Notes under the pieces: generated by a model
The model's database searches: none
What the model was told of the DNA's origin: nothing
What the model saw: only the letters and a program-made list of their open reading frames with translations
Source of the DNA: a virus
Direction: 5' to 3' (one strand)
Virus record (IMG/VR): IMGVR_UViG_3300009163_000037
Location: 1 to 59,668 of that record
DNA: 59,668 nt
Shown: positions 15,155 through 22,077 of the stretch, piece after piece
How positions within the stretch are numbered: the stretch's first letter is position 1
How the letters are laid out: each line of letters opens with the position of its first letter
Position numbers and translations under genes: made by a program

Positions 15155-15542
15155 TGTTCTTCTCCTTTGTTCTGGCTAAAAGGGCATTGGCATATTCGTA
15201 CAAATCCCAGTCACTCATCCACCCATTAATTCCTTGCGGCATTGAGTCAATGACTTCTGTGATGTGGTCATCCGTCAGCCCAACCCAAGGGCGCTGTGCT
15301 GCTTTCTTTCCGTCGTAGAAACCACTTTGGTATGCAATCGTCAGCGTATCGTCGTGGTGTTGCACCGCGACATGCTCCTGCGCTGGATGTGCCAAGGCTT
15401 TTTTAGTTTCTTCCAGTGCGTCTGCTACACCCCTGTCATAGCCTTCCATAAGCAGTTTGGTCAACTCTGTTTGGTATACCTGCGTATCGTCATCTTCCAG
15501 CTTGTCCCGCGCTGCTGCGCGTTTTGATTCGTAGCCTGTCAT
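15141..15542 (-). CDS. Hypothetical protein, 133 aa
   Basis: It starts MTGYESKRAAARDKLEDDD and is hydrophilic and mostly helical, with a YQSGFYDGKKAA segment and ALLARTKEKNN end. It resembles a conserved small phage family of unknown role. It overlaps both neighbours by a few bases. Confidence 0.65.
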   Translation of the reverse strand: MTGYESKRAAARDKLEDDDTQVYQTELTKLLMEGYDRGVADALEETKKALAHPAQEHVAVQHHDDTLTIAYQSGFYDGKKAAQRPWVGLTDDHITEVIDSMPQGINGWMSDWDLYEYANALLARTKEKNNAML

Positions 15543-15766
15543 GCTTCACCTCTTGCTTTGATTTCGTTTTCCAAAAATTCGATGTGGGACTCAGCCTTGT
15601 CCAGTGTCCGTACAAGATCATCACGTTGCTGGACAACGGTAGTTGCTAACTCTTGCATCACTTGCAACTGGTGTTGCAGATGATTCTGAGGCTTTGTGTT
15701 CACACCACGGACGCGCAAGCGCATGATGGCTAAGCGGTGTTGTGCTAGTTCGTCTTTGAGTTTCAT
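15539..15766 (-). CDS. Small coiled-coil protein, 75 aa
   Basis: It begins MKLKDELAQHRLAIMRLRVR. Residues about 30-75 have heptad-like leucines (LQVMQELATTVVQQ, HIEFLENEIKARG). ATGA overlaps flank it. It is probably a small oligomeric host-interaction or structural peptide; no family is known. Confidence 0.6.
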   Translation of the reverse strand: MKLKDELAQHRLAIMRLRVRGVNTKPQNHLQHQLQVMQELATTVVQQRDDLVRTLDKAESHIEFLENEIKARGEA

Positions 15767-15999
15767 GCTTCACCTCTTGTGTAAACGATCTGCCTAAAAT
15801 TTTCAATCCAAAAAGCAGCGGGTTTATTTTTCAGTAGGGGGTTGTCCTCTACTGGGCGCAGTTCTTCTATTGACTTCATAATGGCATCACGCTCATGCGT
15901 TGCTACCAAGGCGGCAAAGGCTTCAAGTTGATAAGCGGCGTGAACAACTCCAGCAGAGTCTGCAAATCCCGCTTGTTTTGCTAGTTCGATGATGTTCAT
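15763..15999 (-). CDS. Hypothetical protein, 78 aa
   Basis: It begins MNIIELAKQAGFADSAG and has a FAALVATHERDAIMKSIEEL helix of a type often repeated in small phage genes. The C-terminus is RQIVYTRGEA. ATGA overlaps both neighbours. Its start resembles that of the gene upstream (MNIIEMW), hinting at duplication of the initiation region. Confidence 0.6.
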   Translation of the reverse strand: MNIIELAKQAGFADSAGVVHAAYQLEAFAALVATHERDAIMKSIEELRPVEDNPLLKNKPAAFWIENFRQIVYTRGEA

Positions 16000-16262
16000 T
16001 CTGTTACTCCTATCATGTCAATAGTTTCTTTCGCCCGATTTTTAGCATAAGCAGCAGCATCAGCAGCAACAGCAGCACCATAAGCAGCATCAGCAGCAGC
16101 ACGACCAGCAGCACGACCAGCAGCAGCAGCAGCAGCATAAGCAGAATAAGCAGCAGCAGTATTTTTTTCTCTGCACATCCTTGCCCACGACTTGCCGTGT
16201 CCATCGGCATCGGCTTGGGGCTGGTAAGCAGCTAGTGCTTCCCACATTTCAATGATGTTCAT
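15996..16262 (-). CDS. Alanine-rich low-complexity protein, 88 aa
   Basis: It starts MNIIEMWEALAAYQPQADAD and then has a near-pure Ala run broken by Tyr, Arg, Gly and Asp (residues about 35-80) ending KNRAKETIDMI. The DNA there is almost all GCA/GCT codons (GCAGCA on the complement), a trinucleotide tract prone to slippage. An ATGA overlap lies upstream. It likely folds as a long helix; function unknown. Confidence 0.55.
   Translation of the reverse strand: MNIIEMWEALAAYQPQADADGHGKSWARMCREKNTAAAYSAYAAAAAAGRAAGRAAADAAYGAAVAADAAAYAKNRAKETIDMIGVTE
16040..16160. repeat. GCA/GCT-type trinucleotide tract
   Basis: On the + strand the run is dominated by (A)GCAGC repeats, in frame with the Ala-rich gene on the minus strand. 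It is imperfect, with interruptions from CATAAG, ACGACC and similar, but strongly biased. Length variation between relatives would be expected. Confidence 0.6.
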
Positions 16263-16390
16263 AGCCACCCCGCTGATATGCAAATAGAAACAAACAGAAA
16301 AGCAACGCCCGTGAATTGCGCTAACCATTTGGGTACATAAGGGGCAATCCAAATAGTCCCTAGTATTGTCAAAAATTGTGTGTGAGTCAT
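16259..16390 (-). CDS. Small membrane protein, 43 aa
   Basis: It begins MTHTQFLTILGTIW and carries two hydrophobic stretches, the second being VAFLFVSICISAGWL. It overlaps the next and previous genes by ATGA. A membrane peptide of unknown role. Confidence 0.55.
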   Translation of the reverse strand: MTHTQFLTILGTIWIAPYVPKWLAQFTGVAFLFVSICISAGWL

Positions 16391-16557
16391 TTGATTTCCT
16401 CCACCTGTGGGTGTTTCAATAGCACTGCGTAGTCTTTTGCACGTTCATAAGCGTTGTCGCCAGAAAACATATTTTCGTACTGCCAATCAAATTCATACCA
16501 GCGTTTGGTCTCAATAACCCAGTATTCTTTTGGGTGTAGTCTTATTCGTACTTTCAT
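16387..16557 (-). CDS. Small hypothetical protein, 56 aa
   Basis: It starts MKVRIRLHPKEYWVIETKRW and ends KHPQVEEIK. Strand-rich and Trp/Tyr-rich, it looks like a small phage early protein. I chose ATG 16557 because the longer frame lacks a ribosome site. ATGA overlaps flank it. Confidence 0.6.
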   Translation of the reverse strand: MKVRIRLHPKEYWVIETKRWYEFDWQYENMFSGDNAYERAKDYAVLLKHPQVEEIK

Positions 16558-16724
16558 TTGAACACCGCCGCTACAAGCATGGACGCACCCACTACAAAGA
16601 TCACCCACACGATCAAGCCTTTAATCTGTTTTACGAACATGGCGTAGTCGCTGGGCTCGGGCTCGTCGTACTCCCAGTCCTTCTGCGTCTTGCGCTCCAT
16701 GTATTTTTTGTCTGCTTCGTTCAT
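16554..16724 (-). CDS. Small single-pass membrane protein, 56 aa
   Basis: A charged N-terminal half (MNEADKKYMERKTQKDWEYD) is followed by the hydrophobic segment LIVWVIFVVGASMLVAAVF. It is likely an N-cytoplasmic TM peptide of unknown function. ATGA overlaps both neighbours. Confidence 0.6.
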   Translation of the reverse strand: MNEADKKYMERKTQKDWEYDEPEPSDYAMFVKQIKGLIVWVIFVVGASMLVAAVFK

Positions 16725-16900
16725 TTGGCGTTCTCCTTGAGCATTGCTTCAATATGTGTGTATGTGTCTGCGTACATCTTTGCTAGTTCGGTTGGCGGCA
16801 CACCTGCCTCAACACCTGCATTGACCACATCCATGAGTGCGCGAAAGAATTTAACCCGCTCTTCTTCGGGTAGTGCTTTAACTTGTTCTTGGAATGTCAT
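16721..16900 (-). CDS. Small helical protein, 59 aa
   Basis: It starts MTFQEQVKALPEEERVKFF and ends THIEAMLKENAK. An AAGGAG site precedes ATG 16900; the longer frame upstream covers the preceding gene and was rejected. No domain is recognised. Confidence 0.6.
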   Translation of the reverse strand: MTFQEQVKALPEEERVKFFRALMDVVNAGVEAGVPPTELAKMYADTYTHIEAMLKENAK

Positions 16901-17079
16901 TTGGTACGCTCCTTGAGTTGATCTTCCAGTGGGTGCTTGTACCATCCGCTTGTATCGTCTGCGCTCCTGTACTTCACACGCACGTAAACGCCTGTGATTT
17001 GAAAACGCTCTGGCTGGAGGTTGTCCTCTATGTCTCGAATGTCTTGGTTTGTCCACCCGCCTTTTGTTGTCAATATCAT
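16897..17079 (-). CDS. Small hypothetical protein, 60 aa
   Basis: It begins MILTTKGGWTNQDIRDIEDN and has a VYVRVKYRSAD strand and a LEDQLKERTK tail. ATGA overlaps flank it; the function is unknown. Confidence 0.6.
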   Translation of the reverse strand: MILTTKGGWTNQDIRDIEDNLQPERFQITGVYVRVKYRSADDTSGWYKHPLEDQLKERTK

Positions 17080-17288
17080 TTGCTGCGCTCCTCAAGCATT
17101 GCGTCTGCTGCTACAAAACTGCATTTCGCAATAGTTGATGCTTCACAGTTTGGGGCCATGCCATCTGCGAGGAATCCCTGCAATGCAAGCCCCGCAAAGT
17201 AATCGCGCAGCGTCATGTCCTTGGCGTAGCCGCCGGTCTTGACCAGCCAATCGGTGTAGTCTTCGGCGATTTCTCGTGTATCTTTCAT
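17076..17288 (-). CDS. Small conserved protein, 70 aa
   Basis: The TLRDYFAGLALQGFLADG segment followed by a helix ending ADAMLEERSK is a pattern common in phage and prophage small proteins of unknown function. It is coupled to both neighbours by ATGA overlaps. Confidence 0.7.
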   Translation of the reverse strand: MKDTREIAEDYTDWLVKTGGYAKDMTLRDYFAGLALQGFLADGMAPNCEASTIAKCSFVAADAMLEERSK

Positions 17289-17500
17289 TTCAATTCTCCT
17301 GCTTGGTAGCTCATGTGTTGGTCGTATAGTTTCATCATGGTATTGGGGTCAATGTAGTAGTTGCGTACCACCGCTAGTGATGCTAAATCGTTTATCAGAT
17401 TAGTTATTGCTTGCTTGTGGTGCTTATCGTCAATGTCGTACTCCTCTACTAGCTTGGCGCTCCACTTCTCAGGAGTGCCGTGTACGCGCAGGTGTCTCAT
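17285..17500 (-). CDS. Small hypothetical protein, 71 aa
   Basis: It starts MRHLRVHGTPEKWSAKLVEE. A helical segment AITNLINDLASLAVV is followed by a DPNTMMKLYDQH stretch. ATGA overlaps flank it. No family is recognised. Confidence 0.55.
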   Translation of the reverse strand: MRHLRVHGTPEKWSAKLVEEYDIDDKHHKQAITNLINDLASLAVVRNYYIDPNTMMKLYDQHMSYQAGELK

Positions 17501-17958
17501 TTCTTTATTCCTTTGGTGCGTGCGTAGTAAGCTCTTGCGTATGCGTTTTTCTTTTCACGCTGCGCCTTTATTTTTTGCTCTTCTTCTTTCTTGGCTTTTT
17601 TCCTTGCGTTCCACTCACGTTGATACTGACGTTTCTTTAACAGTTTTTCGTTTGCCTCAGTATTAACCTCAACCTGGGGAAAAACTGGCAAGCGGGGGTC
17701 AGGGGCAGCAATGGCTGGTTTTGGCTGGCGTGATTGCTTGTAAACCTCATGTTCCAGATTTTGTAATCTTTCGGCAAAATTCTCCTGCTTGCGAATCAAG
17801 GCTTGATTTGAATTTACTAAAAGCTGATTTGCGTTTTCCAGCTTATTCAGCCCCTCCTTCAACTGCAAAATCCATTGGCTGTGATCGCGGTTAAAGTCCG
17901 TCAAGTCTTTTAACTGCTGCTCAAGAACTGTAACTCTGCTATAGATGTTCCACTTCAT
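17497..17958 (-). CDS. Coiled-coil protein with basic C-terminus, 153 aa
   Basis: Residues about 5-75 form a predicted coiled coil (VTVLEQQLKDL, NKLENANQLLVNSNQ). A proline-rich linker follows, and the last 50 residues are strongly basic (REWNARKKAKKEEEQK) with YARAYYARTKG. The architecture suggests a dimer that binds nucleic acid. ATGA overlaps flank it. Confidence 0.65.
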   Translation of the reverse strand: MKWNIYSRVTVLEQQLKDLTDFNRDHSQWILQLKEGLNKLENANQLLVNSNQALIRKQENFAERLQNLEHEVYKQSRQPKPAIAAPDPRLPVFPQVEVNTEANEKLLKKRQYQREWNARKKAKKEEEQKIKAQREKKNAYARAYYARTKGIKK

Positions 17959-18158
17959 TTCTTTTCTCCTGAAAATTTGGCAATATGGTCATTGAGGCGT
18001 TCAATCCTTACCTTGTTGTACATGACTATGCTCTCAGCGTAATCCACTGCGGTTTCAGCCTGGAGCATCTCCAGCTGCGCCTCAGCGAGCTCTCTGCTTA
18101 CCACCTCCAACGGGGTGGGTTCTCTTAGTTTCTCTTGCATCAACTGTAACAATTTCAT
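17955..18158 (-). CDS. Small helical protein, 67 aa, first gene of the leftward operon
   Basis: It begins MKLLQLMQEKLREPTPLEVV and is helical throughout. The ATG at 18158 has AGGAGAAAGCT upstream. It lies about 20 nt after the predicted transcription start of the leftward promoter at 18206. No family is recognised. Confidence 0.6.
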   Translation of the reverse strand: MKLLQLMQEKLREPTPLEVVSRELAEAQLEMLQAETAVDYAESIVMYNKVRIERLNDHIAKFSGEKK

Positions 18159-18176
18159 AGCTTTCTCCTGTTTGTA

Positions 18177-18206
18177 AATGTAACTCATGAATCAGCATCG
18201 TGTCAA
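18177..18206 (-). promoter_or_regulatory. Leftward promoter for the 18158-10966 operon
   Basis: On the minus strand TTGACA (18206-18201) is followed after 18 bp by TACATT (18182-18177). The start codon lies about 20 nt past the -10. The exact consensus -35 box and the position make this a good sigma-70-type candidate. Confidence 0.55.
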
Positions 18207-18550
18207 CTGTTGCATCATCATGCCTAAGCCCTCTTACCCGTTGACCCTCCCTCCCCTGGACTTGGGCGCTGGATGGCTAACGACTCTTTATCAAGGTGCC
18301 ATGACTGGTTTTTATGCAGTCTTATCGGCCGGCCAAGCCGCCCTCCCCTGGAATCCCGATAAAGCCAGTTCTCACCGGCTTGTCGATCATCTCCCAGCGG
18401 ACTAGGGTATGTGTCATTACTGACAACCTTGTTTATTCCTTTTTGCTTACGCTACTTCGGAGGTGCGGGTCACACCGAGGTTCTGTCTTTTCTTCCACGC
18501 TGGCGATACAACCACTTGCTAACGGATGGAGTCCGGTCGCGGTCGCCAAC
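18207..18550. other. Non-coding stretch between divergent operons
   Basis: No convincing gene was found. The open frames on the + strand have no ribosome sites and unusual composition. It contains a 7-bp inverted repeat (TTATCGG at 18322-18328, CCGATAA at 18356-18362). Location between divergent early operons makes it a possible origin or regulatory region, but nothing in it proves this. Confidence 0.4.
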
Positions 18551-18646
18551 GAAAAAAGCCGTTACTACTGCACTGGGTCGCTCCCCCAAAAAAAGGGGCC
18601 AATGCATGAGTAACGGCTTTCAATCTGTTGTGAGCGACTACAACAG
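18551..18646 (-). ncRNA. Candidate small structured RNA with terminator
   Basis: A leftward transcript starting near 18646 would fold into two hairpins. The first is CTGTTG/CAACAG (18646-18625). The second is a perfect 12-bp stem AAAGCCGTTACT/AGTAACGGCTTT (arms 18620-18609 and 18566-18555), enclosing CCCC-T7-GGGG and ending in a T-run. A TATAGT -10 box lies at 18657-18652 with an AT-rich tract upstream. The second stem alone may simply be a terminator. No protein is encoded. Confidence 0.4.
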
Positions 18647-18651
18647 TTACA

Positions 18652-18700
18652 ACTATACACTATTTTTGGGTAGCGCAAGCTTTTTTTAAAAATATTTTTG
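18652..18700 (-). promoter_or_regulatory. Candidate leftward promoter with AT-rich upstream tract
   Basis: TATAGT at 18657-18652 and a poor TTGCGC at 18678-18673 (15-bp spacing) are preceded by an A/T-only tract at 18681-18699 that resembles an UP element. The dyad at 18703-18723 sits just upstream. It would transcribe the structured RNA candidate. Confidence 0.35.
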
Positions 18701-18702
18701 GA

Positions 18703-18723
18703 GACTGTATCAGCGATACAGTT
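18703..18723. promoter_or_regulatory. 21-bp dyad operator copy, most symmetrical
   Basis: ACTGTATC, a 3-bp centre AGC and GATACAGT form a perfect inverted repeat. Both half-sites are CTGT with nine bases between them (CTGT-n9-ACAG), one base more than the enterobacterial LexA box. It overlaps the tail of a leftward terminator and lies upstream of the candidate RNA promoter. Confidence 0.65.
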
Positions 18724-18751
18724 GAAAAGAACCCCCCAGAAGCCCGGGGGG
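18723..18751 (-). terminator. Rho-independent terminator after the 18791 gene
   Basis: On the minus strand a CCCCCC/GGGGGG stem (18751-18746 with 18737-18732) with an 8-nt loop is followed by TTCTTTT. It lies about 40 nt past the stop of the nuclease-like gene. Confidence 0.7.
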
Positions 18752-18790
18752 TAAAGACTCTGTAAAAGAGTCAAGGAGACAAGCAAGTCT

Positions 18791-19105
18791 TCATTCTACA
18801 TGGATTATTTTGACTTCCCAACGATTATTTTTCTTTTGCCAGCCGTGAACCTCTATCTTTATCCCTGAATCACGCACGATGTCCAGGTTCTCGTGAGCCA
18901 GGATCTTCTTCAGCCGGTCTGATGTGTGGCCCCAGCTGGTCGTTTGGACGCCGATCACCGCCCCCTGGCCCAGGCACAGGATGTCAATGAAGCCGGCAAA
19001 GTCGTTCTTGCGCTTGGTGAACGAGTTGTACCGCTCCACCACCTCTGCGTAGAAGCCGTTGTCCCTCATGTACTTGAGGCTGCGCTGCGTAGTTGTTACC
19101 GCCAT
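18791..19105 (-). CDS. Nuclease-fold-like small protein, 104 aa
   Basis: Residues about 30-65 read FAGFIDILCLGQGAVIGVQTTSWGHTSDRLKKI, close to the alpha-beta core of small PD-(D/E)XK-like proteins: an Asp on the first strand and Gln-Thr-Thr where E-x-K is usual. A catalytic role is therefore uncertain, and it may be a DNA-binding relative. ATG 19105 has AGGA upstream; the longer frame to 19213 crosses the rightward promoter and was rejected. It is transcribed away from the recombination operon and followed by a terminator. Confidence 0.6.
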   Translation of the reverse strand: MAVTTTQRSLKYMRDNGFYAEVVERYNSFTKRKNDFAGFIDILCLGQGAVIGVQTTSWGHTSDRLKKILAHENLDIVRDSGIKIEVHGWQKKNNRWEVKIIHVE

Positions 19106-19125
19106 AAATATTTTTCCTAGGGGGG

Positions 19126-19155
19126 TTGCAAGACATGATATACTATGGGTACAAT
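19126..19155 (+). promoter_or_regulatory. Rightward promoter for the recombination operon
   Basis: TTGCAA (19126-19131), an 18-bp spacer and TACAAT (19150-19155) lie 36 bp before the exonuclease start. The -10 matches 5/6. No dyad operator overlaps it. Confidence 0.5.
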
Positions 19156-19190
19156 GTGTGGCCCAACCACCTAATTCTACAGGATAAAGC

Positions 19191-20066
19191 ATGATCATCA
19201 CCAACAAGTACAACCTCCCGCAGACGTTTGTGAACGTCTTGAAGCGGCCAACTTACTCTAAGGGTAAGTCCAACATCTCTGCTACAGAGCTGATCTCTTC
19301 CCCTCGCATCGTCCAGCTGCGTAAGCTGCACTCTGAAGAGATTGAGCAAGACGTTAGCGAGATGGTCTGGTCTATCTTTGGCACGGCCATTCACGGCGTG
19401 CTGGAGCATGGCAGCGACGAGAACCACCTTGTTGAGGAGCGGCTGCACGCCACAGTCGATGGCTGGTCTATTTCCGGCGCCATTGACCTTCAGATCGTCA
19501 ACGAGGACGGAACTATCACAGTGAACGACTACAAGACTGTGGGTGCCTGGAGCGTAATGAACGAGAAGATCGACTGGGAGCTTCAGCTGAACATCTACGC
19601 ATGGCTGGTGCGCCACGTTAAGAAGAGCGATGTCAGCAAGCTGGAGATCGTAGCCATCATCCGTGATTGGAGCCGCCGTGACGCCGCCATCAAGGCATCC
19701 TACCCTGATGCCCCTGTCAAGGTCATCCCTGTCCAGCTGTGGTCTTTTGAGAAGCAGCAGGAGTTTATTGAGCAGCGCATTGAGATGCACTCTAACGCCC
19801 TGTTCGACTTTGAGACCGGCGACGAATTGCCGCACTGCACCCCTGATGAGATGTGGGAGAAGCAGACCACCTACGCGGTTAAAAAGATTGGTGGAGTCAA
19901 GGCACGCAATGTCTGCGACACCAATGAGGAAGCTCAGGCCAAGATGGCTGAGTATGGGAAAGAGTACGAGATAGAGGTGCGTCTGGGTGAGCGGACGCGC
20001 TGCGCTAACTTTTGCTCTGTGAGTAAATGGTGCAATCAGTACCAAGACTATTTAAAAAAGGAGTAA
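19191..20066 (+). CDS. RecB/Cas4-like PD-(D/E)XK exonuclease
   Basis: A 291-residue nuclease. GTAIHGVLEHG (His about 68), SGAIDLQ (Asp about 99), VNDYKT (D-x-K about 113-115) and QLNIYAWL (about 132) form the canonical PDDEXK_1 set. Three cysteines near the C-terminus (RCANFCSVSKWC) plus an earlier Cys in PHCTPDEM could hold an Fe-S cluster as in Cas4/AddB. It would resect phage DNA ends for the annealing protein two genes downstream. AGGA precedes the ATG. Confidence 0.85.
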   Translation: MIITNKYNLPQTFVNVLKRPTYSKGKSNISATELISSPRIVQLRKLHSEEIEQDVSEMVWSIFGTAIHGVLEHGSDENHLVEERLHATVDGWSISGAIDLQIVNEDGTITVNDYKTVGAWSVMNEKIDWELQLNIYAWLVRHVKKSDVSKLEIVAIIRDWSRRDAAIKASYPDAPVKVIPVQLWSFEKQQEFIEQRIEMHSNALFDFETGDELPHCTPDEMWEKQTTYAVKKIGGVKARNVCDTNEEAQAKMAEYGKEYEIEVRLGERTRCANFCSVSKWCNQYQDYLKKE

Positions 20067-20068
20067 GC

Positions 20069-20236
20069 ATGGAAGATTTGTTTGTAATTGCGTTGTTCGG
20101 CTGGATCATAGGATCATGGTTGACGCACGTTGTTGTTTGTCTGACGGCTGGTAAGTGGGGATTCCTCATTGCCGGCGCGATCATTTTCCCAATTGCATGG
20201 ATCCACGGAACCGGCATTTGGCTTGGGTTTTTTTAA
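20069..20236 (+). CDS. Small two-pass membrane protein, 55 aa
   Basis: Hydrophobic segments LFVIALFGWIIGSWLTHVVV and LIAGAIIFPIAWIHG are separated by a short TAGKWG loop. AAAAAGGAG precedes ATG 20069. It lies between the nuclease and annealing genes; a superinfection-exclusion or host-membrane role is possible but unproven. Confidence 0.65.
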   Translation: MEDLFVIALFGWIIGSWLTHVVVCLTAGKWGFLIAGAIIFPIAWIHGTGIWLGFF

Positions 20237-20245
20237 AGGAAGAGC

Positions 20246-20935
20246 ATGGTACATAAGAAACTGATGGAAGCGCGGGTAAAGCTTCTGCACACAAAGTTAA
20301 AGAAGAGCGGGCAGAACAAATTTGCTGGCTACTATTACTTTGAGCTTGGAGACTTCATCCCCGAGATCCAACTAATCTTTAATGAGCTGGGCCTGTGTGG
20401 TGTTGTGTCGTATGACGCAGCCTACGCAACCCTGACCATTACAGATATAAGCGATGGCACTTGCATCGTGATCACCAGCCCGATGGCCGGTGCTGAGCTG
20501 AAGGGCGCACACCCTATTCAGAACCTTGGTGCAGTTGAGACATACCAGCGCCGTTATCTGTGGATGACAGCGATGGAGATTGTCGAGAATGATGTAATTG
20601 ACGCATCCCCGCAAAAGGAGCCGGCCAAGGAAGTCAAAGCAGAGCCAAAGGTAGAGCCACCCAAGCGCGTTAAAGGCGATGTGCTGCCACCGCAGTACGT
20701 TGACAAAGACCCAGGCTGGACGATTCACATTACTGGTGAAGGCGAGCCCTACAAGAAAGTGCTAACTGAAGCTACAAAACTAAAGCTTTTCTTTGCAAAG
20801 AATGATGAGGACGTTCGCAAGATGTTCCAAATCAACCGCAAACTCTATGACGCAGCCAAAGCAGAAGACCCCGCCTTCTACGAGGAACTATTAGAGTTGT
20901 TTACTGAAACCAAGAAGAAATTTACACAGGACTGA
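20246..20935 (+). CDS. ERF-family single-strand annealing protein
   Basis: A 229-residue protein. The N-terminal 120 residues show the ERF pattern: KFAGYYYFELGDFIPEIQLIF, then strands and SPMAGAELKGAHPIQNLGAVETYQRRYLW, the GA/YxxRY signature. A proline/lysine-rich linker and a helical C-terminal domain follow. It would anneal complementary strands after resection by the RecB-like enzyme, giving recombination-dependent replication or end joining. AAAGGA lies before ATG 20246. Confidence 0.85.
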   Translation: MVHKKLMEARVKLLHTKLKKSGQNKFAGYYYFELGDFIPEIQLIFNELGLCGVVSYDAAYATLTITDISDGTCIVITSPMAGAELKGAHPIQNLGAVETYQRRYLWMTAMEIVENDVIDASPQKEPAKEVKAEPKVEPPKRVKGDVLPPQYVDKDPGWTIHITGEGEPYKKVLTEATKLKLFFAKNDEDVRKMFQINRKLYDAAKAEDPAFYEELLELFTETKKKFTQD

Positions 20936-20936
20936 T

Positions 20937-21200
20937 ATGGACGATTACACAAACACTGGGGCGCTGTTCACCTCAATTAACAAGCGCAATGACCGCGCCC
21001 CTGACATGAATGGGAACATCAAGTTTGACAAAGCCTATCTCATGGAAATGATTGACAAGGCCGAAGGTGAAGACACTGTCACCATCAAGCTGGATGGCTG
21101 GGTTAAGCGCGACAAGAACAACAATCGTATGGTTTCGATGAAGGTAAACACCTACGTCAAGCCTGTAGCAACACAACAAAAGGATCCTTGGGATGACTAA
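20937..21200 (+). CDS. Small acidic-tailed protein, 87 aa (possible ssDNA-binding accessory)
   Basis: It contains VTIKLDGWVKRDKNNNRMVSMKVN strands and ends QQKDPWDD, resembling the acidic C-terminal tip by which SSB proteins recruit partners. Position right after the annealing protein supports a DNA-metabolism role. Short size and the lack of a clear OB signature keep this tentative. Confidence 0.55.
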   Translation: MDDYTNTGALFTSINKRNDRAPDMNGNIKFDKAYLMEMIDKAEGEDTVTIKLDGWVKRDKNNNRMVSMKVNTYVKPVATQQKDPWDD

Positions 21201-21408
21201 AAAGAAACCAACCACAGTTAAAGAGTGGGAAAAGACTTGCGTTAATTTGAATAGCGCGCTGCAACTATCAATCAAGAATGAAATAAAGCTTGATAACGAG
21301 GTTCAAAAACTTGAAGCAAAAGCTGAGAAACTTGAGGAGCAGCTGACCATGTCCGTAGGCGTGATCAAGTACTTGGAGATGAAACTTGAGCGAACCAATC
21401 CAGTTTGA
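21193..21408 (+). CDS. Small coiled-coil protein, 71 aa
   Basis: It begins MTKKKPTTVKEWEKTCVNLN and has a long charged coiled coil with leucine heptads (LEAKAEKLEEQLTMSVG). It overlaps both neighbours by 8 to 23 nt. Function unknown. Confidence 0.65.
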   Translation: MTKKKPTTVKEWEKTCVNLNSALQLSIKNEIKLDNEVQKLEAKAEKLEEQLTMSVGVIKYLEMKLERTNPV

Positions 21409-21808
21409 GGGTATAAAGACTGGGCTCAAGCAGTCAAAGGACGGCTACGTTTTAACGATGGCCGTCCATCCTGATGATCTACCAGATAACCTGATGAGAG
21501 ACTTTGTTGGATCGCGTTATGTGGTGGTCATGGTACGGCTGGGTGACGATGAGCAGCCGATGAACCGCGAGAATGAGTTTCCAGGCGACCATGCTGTTAA
21601 GCTGGCTGGAATACTTTGCCGAGACCCTGAGTTTTGGGACTGGCTGCACAAGAAAGAATGGCTCATGGAGGCCAATGAAAAGGCTTGTGCCGCTTGGTTG
21701 ATCTCTTACTTGGACATTGAATCCCGCAAGGAGCTAAAGACCAACGAGGAAGCGCGACACCTATTTAACCAACTACGATCCAGCTTTGATGCATGGAGGA
21801 AACAATGA
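21386..21808 (+). CDS. Hypothetical protein, 140 aa, TTG start
   Basis: The start TTG at 21386 is supported by GGAG seven bases upstream and by continuous coding (SEPIQFEGIKTG). It shows VVVMVRLGDDEQP and LAGILCRDPEFWDWLHKKEW, a pattern found in other phages next to recombination genes. The role is unknown. Confidence 0.7.
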   Translation: MSEPIQFEGIKTGLKQSKDGYVLTMAVHPDDLPDNLMRDFVGSRYVVVMVRLGDDEQPMNRENEFPGDHAVKLAGILCRDPEFWDWLHKKEWLMEANEKACAAWLISYLDIESRKELKTNEEARHLFNQLRSSFDAWRKQ

Positions 21809-22077
21809 AGAAACTAATCCCCTACAGCGTCTATTTGCCTGTAGAGTATCACGACAAGATCAAGGTCTTGGCGGCGCAGCGCAAGGCATCAGCAATGGTG
21901 CGTGACGCTATCTGCATGATTCTTGATGGTAATGATGCCTACAAGGCCGGCTATAACAAGGCGTTGAAGGATTGCGTCCGGCAGGTTGATGATGTAAAAG
22001 AAATTGAACACATCGCAGTTAAGGGTAAATACCTTAACGACCTACTATCCCAAAAAATTAAAGATATGGAGATGTGA
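21805..22077 (+). CDS. Ribbon-helix-helix-like protein, 90 aa
   Basis: The first 45 residues, starting MKKLIPYSVYLPVEYHDKIK and reaching AMVRDAICMIL, match the beta-strand plus two-helix pattern of Arc/CopG DNA-binding proteins. A helical C-terminus follows. GGAGGA lies before ATG 21805, which overlaps the previous stop. It could regulate the operon. Confidence 0.65.
   Translation: MKKLIPYSVYLPVEYHDKIKVLAAQRKASAMVRDAICMILDGNDAYKAGYNKALKDCVRQVDDVKEIEHIAVKGKYLNDLLSQKIKDMEM

Noticed and set aside
18142-18162. Half-dyad AACTGTAACA over the 18158 start
   Set aside because: Only the left half matches; the right half lacks TGAT and AGTT, so I do not call it an operator.
18187-18689. Three overlapping rightward frames (72, 99, 92 aa) in the 18.2-18.7 kb gap
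   Set aside because: No ribosome site, mutually overlapping frames and no recognisable pattern; the region fits regulatory or RNA functions better.
19143-20045. 300-aa leftward frame opposite the RecB-like gene
   Set aside because: The rightward frame has full nuclease motifs, a promoter and a ribosome site; the antisense frame has none.
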